Below are positions 1-4,706 of a DNA stretch of 6,616 bases, in pieces. The stretch lies in contig JAEEIC010000133.1 in assembly GCA_016281165.1 (NCBI GenBank), positions 1 through 6,616 on the forward strand, written 5' to 3'. Below the pieces are notes generated by a model. The model made no database searches, had not been told where the DNA came from, and saw only the letters and a program-made list of their open reading frames with translations. The position numbers were made by a program, and so were the translations under genes. Numbering within the stretch: the first letter of the stretch is position 1; each line of letters opens with the position of its first letter. This DNA comes from Bacillota bacterium (GTDB lineage Bacteria; Bacillota; Clostridia; Peptostreptococcales; Anaerovoracaceae).

Positions 1-680
1 ACCTGGCCTCCAAGCTGGGCCAGACCGCTCTGATGGGCCCCATCGCCGTCGCGGCTTATTCCTACATGTCGCTGGTACCCATCATCCAGCCCCCCATCAT
101 GAAGGCTCTCACCACCGAGGAAGAGCGCAAGATCAAGATGGAGCAGCTGCGTCCCGTCTCCAAGAAGGAGAGGATACTCTTCCCCATCATCGTCACCATC
201 GTTATATGCACCATCCTGCCCTCTACCGCTCCGCTGGTCGGAATGCTGATGCTGGGCAACCTGTTCAGAGAGTGCGGCGTCGTACGTCAGCTGACCGAGA
301 CCGCCTCCAACGCTCTGATGTACATCGTAGTCATACTTCTGGGCACCTCCGTCGGAGCCACCACCTCTGCCGAAGCCTTCCTTAAGTGGGACACCATCAA
401 GATCGTCGTTCTCGGTCTGGTGGCCTTCGCCTTCGGTACCGCCGCCGGCGTCCTCTTCGGAAAGCTCATGTGCAAGCTGACCCACGGAAAGGTCAATCCG
501 CTCATCGGCTCCGCCGGCGTATCGGCAGTGCCCATGGCAGCCAGAGTTTCCCAGAAGGTCGGTGCGGAATACGATCCCACCAACTTCCTGCTCATGCACG
601 CCATGGGACCCAACGTGGCCGGCGTCATCGGCACCGCGGTCGCCGCAGGAACGTTCATGGCAATATTCGGAGTAAAATAG
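1..680 (+). CDS. oadB: Sodium-ion-translocating decarboxylase beta subunit, C-terminal part (5' end outside window)
   Basis: This is the integral-membrane beta subunit of a biotin-dependent Na+ pump. It decarboxylates carboxybiotin and exports Na+ across the cytoplasmic membrane. The frame is open from base 3 and gives 225 residues up to TAG at 678-680; a full family member is roughly 370-430 residues, so about half is present. Visible family signatures, counted from base 3, are GQTALMGPIAVAAYSYMSLV near residues 6-25, SAVPMAARVSQKVGAEY near 174-190, and NFLLMHAMGPNVAGVIG near 194-210. The last two are the highly conserved C-terminal signatures of OadB/GcdB/MmdB proteins. Hydrophobic stretches near residues 60-87, 104-118, 133-157 and 204-223 look membrane-spanning. 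The beta subunits of oxaloacetate, glutaconyl-CoA and methylmalonyl-CoA decarboxylases cannot be told apart by sequence. The oadB label rests on the following carboxyltransferase gene. Codons are strongly C-ending, suggesting high expression. Confidence 0.93.
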   Translation, partial: LASKLGQTALMGPIAVAAYSYMSLVPIIQPPIMKALTTEEERKIKMEQLRPVSKKERILFPIIVTIVICTILPSTAPLVGMLMLGNLFRECGVVRQLTETASNALMYIVVILLGTSVGATTSAEAFLKWDTIKIVVLGLVAFAFGTAAGVLFGKLMCKLTHGKVNPLIGSAGVSAVPMAARVSQKVGAEYDPTNFLLMHAMGPNVAGVIGTAVAAGTFMAIFGVK

Positions 681-685
681 AGGAG
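681..685 (+). promoter_or_regulatory. Shine-Dalgarno that sets the oadA start
   Basis: AGGAG directly follows the oadB stop codon and lies 6 bases before ATG at 692. It fixes the start at 692 although the reading frame stays open upstream to 386 inside oadB. A second in-frame ATG at 701 is less well spaced. Confidence 0.8.
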
Positions 686-691
686 CATACA

Positions 692-2113
692 ATGGAGAAT
701 ATGGATAAGATCACTAAGAAACCGATCAAGATCACCGAGACCGTCTTGAGAGACGGCCCTCAGTCCCTGATCGCCACCAGACTTGGCACCGAGCAGATGC
801 TCCCCATCGTCGACAAGATGGACAAGGTCGGCTACTATTCGGTAGAGTGCTGGGGCGGAGCCACCTTCGACGCCTGCCTGCGCTTCCTCAAGGAAGACCC
901 CTGGGACAGACTGAGAAAGTTCAGGGACGGCTTTAAGAACACCAAGACCCAGATGCTTCTGAGAGGTCAGAACCTGCTGGGCTACAGACACTACGCCGAC
1001 GACGTCGTCGAGTACTTCGTACAGAAGTCCGTCGCCAACGGCATCGACATCGTCAGAGTATTCGACGCCTTCAACGACCTGAGGAACCTCGAGACCTCCG
1101 TCAGGGCCATCAAGAAGGAAGGCGGCCACGCTCAGATCGCTCTGTCCTACTCGCTGGGCGAAGCCTACACCATGGAATACTGGAGAGACATCGTAAGACG
1201 CATCCAGGACCTCGGCGCGGACTCCATCTGCCTCAAGGACATGGCCGGCCTCATGCTCCCCTATCCCGCCTATGAGCTGGTAAAGGAGATCAAGGACGCC
1301 GTCGAGATCCCCGTCGATCTGCACTCGCACTTCACCGCCGGTCTCGCCACCACCACCTACGTCAAGGCCGTCGAAGCCGGCTGCGACATCATCGACACCG
1401 CCATGTCGCCCCTGGCGCAGGGCACCAGCCAGCCCGCTACCGAGGTACTGGTAGAGATGTTCAAGGGAACTCCCTGGGACACCGGCCTCGATCAGAACCT
1501 GCTGGCGGAGATCGCCGATTACTTCAGGCCCATCAGAGACAAGGCCCTGGAGACCGGCCTCATGAACCCCAAGGTGCTGGGCGTCGATATCAAGACCCTC
1601 ATGTATCAGGTACCGGGCGGCATGCTCTCCAACCTGATGTCCCAGCTCAAGGACCAGCACGCGGAGGACAAGTACTACGAAGTGCTGCAGGAAGTCCCCA
1701 GGGTCAGGAAAGACCTGGGCGAGCCTCCTCTCGTCACCCCGTCCTCCCAGATCGTCGGTACCCAGGCAGTGCTCAACGTCCTCATGGGCGAGCGCTACAA
1801 GGTCATCAGCGGCGAGACCAAGAACGTTCTCGCCGGCAAGTACGGACGCACCCCGATGCCTGTCAACAAGGAGCTGCAGAAGAAGGCCCTGAACGGCGAG
1901 GAACCTATCACCTGCCGTCCCGCCGACCTGATCCCGCCCGAACTCGACAAGCTCGAGAAGGAGGTCGCTCCCTACAAGCAGCAGGATGAGGACGTGCTCA
2001 GCTACGCGCTCTTCCCGCAGGTCGCCGTCGACTTCTTCAAGTACAGAGAAGCCCAGCAGACCGGCATCGACACCAAGGCCGCGGACGACAAGAACAAGGC
2101 CTATCCGGTGTAG
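692..2113 (+). CDS. oadA: Oxaloacetate decarboxylase alpha / transcarboxylase 5S-type carboxyltransferase, no biotin domain
   Basis: This cytoplasmic carboxyltransferase (473 residues) moves CO2 from oxaloacetate to a biotin carrier, or the reverse. The N-terminal HMGL-like TIM barrel (about 10-300) has the expected metal site: D21 in LRDGPQS, K182 in CLKDMAG (the lysine carbamylated in this family), and H211 and H213 in LHSHFTAG. Other family blocks are VECWGGATFDACLRF (51-65), MLLRGQNLLGYRHYADD (88-104), and MSPLAQGTSQPATE (238-251). Residues about 310-455 match the conserved PYC/OADA carboxylase domain, ending in DEDVLSYALFPQVAVDFF. The protein stops there: there is no Pro/Ala linker and no AMKM biotin-attachment motif, so the carrier must be a separate protein, probably encoded upstream. 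The start follows an AGGAG 11 bases after oadB, so the two genes are cotranscribed. Alternative names are pyruvate carboxylase subunit B or methylmalonyl-CoA carboxyltransferase 5S subunit; the physiological substrate is inferred. Confidence 0.93.
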   Translation: MENMDKITKKPIKITETVLRDGPQSLIATRLGTEQMLPIVDKMDKVGYYSVECWGGATFDACLRFLKEDPWDRLRKFRDGFKNTKTQMLLRGQNLLGYRHYADDVVEYFVQKSVANGIDIVRVFDAFNDLRNLETSVRAIKKEGGHAQIALSYSLGEAYTMEYWRDIVRRIQDLGADSICLKDMAGLMLPYPAYELVKEIKDAVEIPVDLHSHFTAGLATTTYVKAVEAGCDIIDTAMSPLAQGTSQPATEVLVEMFKGTPWDTGLDQNLLAEIADYFRPIRDKALETGLMNPKVLGVDIKTLMYQVPGGMLSNLMSQLKDQHAEDKYYEVLQEVPRVRKDLGEPPLVTPSSQIVGTQAVLNVLMGERYKVISGETKNVLAGKYGRTPMPVNKELQKKALNGEEPITCRPADLIPPELDKLEKEVAPYKQQDEDVLSYALFPQVAVDFFKYREAQQTGIDTKAADDKNKAYPV

Positions 2114-2134
2114 ACCGATAACAGACGACACACT

Positions 2135-2167
2135 AAAGCCCCGGTCCCCCAAAGGCCGGGGCTTTTT
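2135..2167 (+). terminator. Intrinsic terminator of the oad operon
   Basis: A perfect 10-bp stem, AAAGCCCCGG (2135-2144) with CCGGGGCTTT (2156-2165), encloses an 11-base loop and runs into five Ts (2163-2167). It begins 21 bases after the oadA stop. It ends only three bases before the ribosome site of the next gene, leaving no room for a separate promoter between them. Confidence 0.9.
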
Positions 2168-2181
2168 CAAAGGAGAAAACG

Positions 2182-2655
2182 ATGGATCTGACATTCAGAA
2201 AGGCGGACGAGGGCGACTGCGCCCTGATACTTGAGTTCATAAAAGGACTCGCCGAATACGAGCGCATGGCGGACCAGGTCGTGGCGACCGAGGAGCTGCT
2301 GAGGGAATGGATCTTCGAAAAGAAGAAGGCCGAGGTCATCTTCCCCTGCGCGGACGGGAAGGAAGTGGGCTTCGCCCTCTTCTTCCACAACTTTTCGACC
2401 TTCCTGGGCCGCGCGGGCCTCTATCTCGAGGACCTCTTCGTACTGCCCGAATACCGGGGCCTGGGCATAGGGAAGGCGACCTTGAAGGAGCTCGCCCGCG
2501 TCGCCGTCGAGAGAGGCTGCGGCAGATTCGAATGGTGGTGCCTGGACTGGAACCAGCCCAGCATACACTTCTATAAGCGCCTGGGCGCCGTCCCCATGGA
2601 CGAGTGGACCACCTACAGGGTCACGGGAGAGGCGCTGAAAGAGCTTGCGGAATGA
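2182..2655 (+). CDS. GNAT-family N-acetyltransferase, diamine (spermidine/spermine) acetyltransferase-like
   Basis: This 157-residue single-domain acetyl-CoA-dependent N-acetyltransferase is full length for the family. The order of motifs resembles SSAT/thialysine N-acetyltransferases: an N-terminal beta strand and helix (LTFRKADEGDCALILEFIKGLAEYERM, residues 3-29, quoted in two parts here as LTFRKADEGDC and ALILEFIKGLAEYERM), YLEDLFVLPEYRG (81-93), the acetyl-CoA pyrophosphate loop RGLGIG (92-97), and NQPSIHFYKRLGA (124-136). Y131 sits where SSAT has its catalytic tyrosine, and E83 where SSAT has its active-site glutamate. From family knowledge, SSAT enzymes acetylate polyamines or lysine analogues; the substrate here is an inference. 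The start is supported by AGGAG at 2171-2175, six bases before ATG. The gene follows the oad terminator directly and its stop overlaps the ribosome site of the M20 gene, so the two are probably one transcription unit. Confidence 0.88.
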   Translation: MDLTFRKADEGDCALILEFIKGLAEYERMADQVVATEELLREWIFEKKKAEVIFPCADGKEVGFALFFHNFSTFLGRAGLYLEDLFVLPEYRGLGIGKATLKELARVAVERGCGRFEWWCLDWNQPSIHFYKRLGAVPMDEWTTYRVTGEALKELAE

Positions 2656-2658
2656 GGT
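2654..2658 (+). promoter_or_regulatory. Shine-Dalgarno overlapping the GNAT stop; sets the M20 start
   Basis: GAGGT overlaps the GNAT TGA (2653-2655) and lies seven bases before ATG at 2666. It favours that start over in-frame TTG at 2645, which would lie inside the GNAT gene, and over GTG at 2660, which is too close. The arrangement predicts translational coupling. Confidence 0.65.
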
Positions 2659-2665
2659 CGTGAAG

Positions 2666-4351
2666 ATGAGATGGTACGATGAGGCCGAAGCTCTCACCGA
2701 AGAGCTGGTCGGCATAAAGAGCGTGACCGAAGCCCCCGGCGAGGAGCAGCGCCTGGCGGAGCATATTTTCGCGTGGTACAAAAGCCTGCCCGGCATGGAC
2801 GATCCCCAAAGCGGGAACACTGTCCTGCTGGCGCCGACCGAAGGAGATACCCTTAAGCGCTCGAGCGTGATCGCCCTCATCCGCGGCGCGAAGGGCGGCA
2901 GGAACCCCGAAACGGTCATCCTGCTGGGTCATCTGGACACGGTCGACGTGCAGGACTACGGAGCGCTGAAAACGCTCGCGACGCGCCCTGAGGAGCTCAG
3001 GCAGGCGCTCGCGGATATGGGTCCCGATCCCGGGGCCCTTGAAGACGTCAAGAGCGGCCGCTATATGTTCGGCAGGGGCGCTTTGGACATGAAATCGGGC
3101 GTCGCCGCCCAGATGTGCGTGATGCGCTATTTCGCCGCCCATCCCGATGAGCTCAGGGGAAACCTCATCGCCGTCTGCGAGTGCGACGAGGAAGGCAACT
3201 CCGCCGGCGTGTTCTCCGCCCTGAAGTATCTGGCGCGCCTGAAGGAAGAGCTCGGGCTCGATTACGCCGCCTGCGTCAATTCCGACTACTCCACCGCCGA
3301 GAGGGACGACGAAAGACGCTACGTCTACATAGGCTCCGTCGGCAAGCTCCTGCCCTGCTTCGCCGTCTTCGGGCGGGAGGCCCACGCGGGCCAGCCCTTC
3401 GCCAGCTTCGATCCCAACCTCGTCACCGCCGAGATCACCCGCCGCGTGTGCTACAGCGCCGCCCTCTGCGATCCCAGTCAGGGAGAGCTCACCCTGCCGC
3501 CTGTGTCTCTCAAGCAGAGCGACACCAAGGAGAGCTACACCGTGCAGACCGCCCTCTCGAGCTTCTCGTATTACAACGTCTTCATGTACGGCATGGGCCC
3601 CGGCGAGGTCCTTGAAAAGTGCAGGAAGATCGCGGAAGAGGCCATGGAGGCCGCGATCGCCCTCATAAAGGAGAACCACGCCGCCTGGCAGAGGATGGCG
3701 GACAGGGCCCTGCCCCCTCTTGCCTGGAAGACCAGGGTGAGGCTCTGGAGCGAATACCGCGCGGAGCTGGAAGAGAAGCTGGGCCCGGGCTTTTCGGCCG
3801 GGCTCGAAGCCTTCAGGGAAAAACTGGCGCAGGGCGAGCCCTCTTTGGATCTGAGGCTCTACAGCCTTAAGGTCTGTGAGGAAGCCCGCCGCCTTGACCC
3901 TGACAAGAGCCCCCTCGTCGTGATCTTCCCCGCCTCGACCTATTATCCCAGAGTCGAGATCAGCGGCAAGAGCGAAAAGGAAAAAGCCCTCATGAAGGCC
4001 GTCAGGGCGTCCGCCGCGGAGGAGAGCGCGAGGGCAGCGGCGAAGGAAGAAGGAGCCCGCCATCCCATAGAAGCGAGGATGTTCTATCCCTACATCTCCG
4101 ACAGCAGCTTCATGTATGTCTGCGAGGGCAGCGGCGCCTCTGACTCCGGGGTCCTTTCCGCCGAGATGCCCGCCTGGGGCGTCAGGTACGAGCATCCCGA
4201 GGCCCTGATCGCCGCCGTCGGCGCTCCCGTCGTCAACATCGGCAGCTTCGGCTACGACGGCCACATGTTCACCGAAAGAGTCGAAAAAGAGCACAGCTTC
4301 GAGGCCGTCCCCCGCATGATCATGAGGACAGTGAGGGAGCTTTTGGGATAA
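2666..4351 (+). CDS. M20-family metallopeptidase, RocB-like
   Basis: This 561-residue dizinc M20 hydrolase is the long form typical of RocB-like proteins (ordinary M20 enzymes are about 370-470 residues). The catalytic set is complete: H89 and D91 in GHLDTV, bridging D141 in GRGALDMKSG, E175/E176 in CDEEGNS, D207 in NSDYS, and H533 in GYDGHMF. H240 in REAHAGQPF is the conserved histidine of the lid/dimerisation domain. RocB-like blocks include DTVDVQDYG (91-99) and YVYIGSVGKLLPCF (219-232). There is no signal peptide, so it should be cytoplasmic. From family knowledge, M20 enzymes cleave peptide or acyl-amino bonds, and RocB is named from Bacillus arginine catabolism operons although its reaction is not well defined. 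It is likely cotranslated with the acetyltransferase just upstream (10 bases between stop and start). The residue 340-470 region is highly charged and helical. No intrinsic terminator follows the TAA directly. Confidence 0.9.
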   Translation: MRWYDEAEALTEELVGIKSVTEAPGEEQRLAEHIFAWYKSLPGMDDPQSGNTVLLAPTEGDTLKRSSVIALIRGAKGGRNPETVILLGHLDTVDVQDYGALKTLATRPEELRQALADMGPDPGALEDVKSGRYMFGRGALDMKSGVAAQMCVMRYFAAHPDELRGNLIAVCECDEEGNSAGVFSALKYLARLKEELGLDYAACVNSDYSTAERDDERRYVYIGSVGKLLPCFAVFGREAHAGQPFASFDPNLVTAEITRRVCYSAALCDPSQGELTLPPVSLKQSDTKESYTVQTALSSFSYYNVFMYGMGPGEVLEKCRKIAEEAMEAAIALIKENHAAWQRMADRALPPLAWKTRVRLWSEYRAELEEKLGPGFSAGLEAFREKLAQGEPSLDLRLYSLKVCEEARRLDPDKSPLVVIFPASTYYPRVEISGKSEKEKALMKAVRASAAEESARAAAKEEGARHPIEARMFYPYISDSSFMYVCEGSGASDSGVLSAEMPAWGVRYEHPEALIAAVGAPVVNIGSFGYDGHMFTERVEKEHSFEAVPRMIMRTVRELLG

Positions 4352-4407
4352 GGATCCCAAGCAGGACAGACCGGACGGATCTCTGCCCGTCAGAATACCG
4401 TATTGCT

Positions 4408-4453
4408 GAAAAACAAAAAAACGCTTGCATTCCCGGCAAGAATGGGTTAGGAT
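4408..4453 (+). promoter_or_regulatory. Sigma-70-like promoter with A-tract (UP-like) element
   Basis: TTGCAT (4425-4430) and TAGGAT (4448-4453) are separated by 17 bases. An A-rich run at about 4408-4422 (GAAAAACAAAAAAAC) sits where an UP element would, in an otherwise GC-rich genome. The -35 and spacer also carry a small dyad, CTTGC (4424-4428) and GCAAG (4436-4440), which could be an operator. The predicted transcript starts near 4460 and would enter the inverted-repeat structure and then the AAA+ gene. The boxes are imperfect, so this is a sequence-based prediction. Confidence 0.6.
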
Positions 4454-4459
4454 AGACAC

Positions 4460-4562
4460 GCTAATTTGATATGGTCAGTCAAAACCGTTGTTTTGATGAC
4501 TGCCGAAGTGGGATCCCGAAGGGGATATCTATATTCGAAAGCCGTCAAAACAACGGTTTTTT
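4460..4562 (+). ncRNA. Candidate small RNA or attenuator-type leader upstream of the AAA+ gene
   Basis: An approximately 100-base transcript is predicted from the promoter at 4425-4453 to the T run at 4557-4562. Two mutually exclusive folds are visible. One is a local hairpin, CAGTCAAAAC (4476-4485), loop CGTT, GTTTT (4490-4494), a GAT bulge, and GACTG (4498-4502). The other is a long-range stem pairing 4481-4496 with 4545-4560. The interior carries CGAA (4504-4507) opposite TTCG (4534-4537) and a small hairpin ATCCC (4513-4517) with GGGAT (4522-4526). The pattern fits either a stand-alone terminated RNA or a leader that controls readthrough into the ATPase gene. I match it to no known riboswitch class. 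Confidence 0.4.
4481..4562 (+). terminator. Perfect 16-bp inverted repeat with T6 tail
   Basis: AAAACCGTTGTTTTGA (4481-4496) is the exact reverse complement of TCAAAACAACGGTTTT (4545-4560), with 48 bases between and six Ts at 4557-4562. Two more pairs extend the stem inward (T4497-G4544 wobble, G4498-C4543). The tail makes it a plus-strand terminator, which could end M20-operon transcripts as well as RNAs begun at 4460. The long loop is unusual for a simple terminator, and the same symmetry could be a protein-binding site or a short palindromic repeat element. Confidence 0.6.
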
Positions 4563-4706
4563 CATCCTTTTTTCGGCCGCAGAGCGTGCCACGACCCGCG
4601 GGAGCGGCGAGCGCGCCGGGAATGTGCCAGGACCTTCGAAAGAAGCGAGCGCGTCGACAGGCCGTATGAACGGGACCCTTGCAGAACGCGAAAAGGAGAA
4701 CAGGAA

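Larger units (their letters stand above)
4352..4706. other. 355-base non-coding region between the M20 and AAA+ genes
   Basis: From left to right it holds a 3' tail of the M20 gene without a convincing terminator, an A-rich tract, a promoter, an 80-base inverted-repeat structure with a T run, a second T run (4568-4573), and a GC-rich leader. The leader (about 4575-4692) contains a near-direct repeat of 12 bases, GCGAGCGCGCCG at 4607-4618 and GCGAGCGCGTCG at 4645-4656. The AAGGAG ribosome site is at 4693-4698. No protein-coding gene with a ribosome site is seen inside. Confidence 0.8.

Noticed and set aside
386..691. Extension of oadA upstream to 386
   Set aside because: This would overlap the oadB coding region with an Arg-rich, unconserved peptide. 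The family N-terminus and the AGGAG both place the start at 692.
287..2194. A 635-codon open frame on the minus strand opposite oadB/oadA
   Set aside because: It is opposite two genes with clear families and conserved active sites; its composition (Leu/Val/Gly/Asp-rich) is the usual mirror of GC-rich, C-ending codons. It has no recognisable domain.
2621..4459. A 612-codon open frame on the minus strand opposite the M20 gene
   Set aside because: It is a shadow of a GC-rich gene with an intact M20 catalytic set, with Gly/Ala/Leu/His-rich low-complexity composition and no family motifs.
4506..4518. AAGTGGGATCCCG as a possible T-box antiterminator motif
   Set aside because: It does not match the AGGGTGGTACCGCG core, the predicted leader is too short for a T-box stem I, and the downstream gene is not an amino-acid or tRNA-ligase gene.
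4490..4551. GTTTTGATGAC ... GTCAAAAC resembling the ends of a CRISPR repeat
   Set aside because: There is only one copy, no spacer-repeat periodicity and no cas gene nearby. The similarity comes from the inverted-repeat arms.
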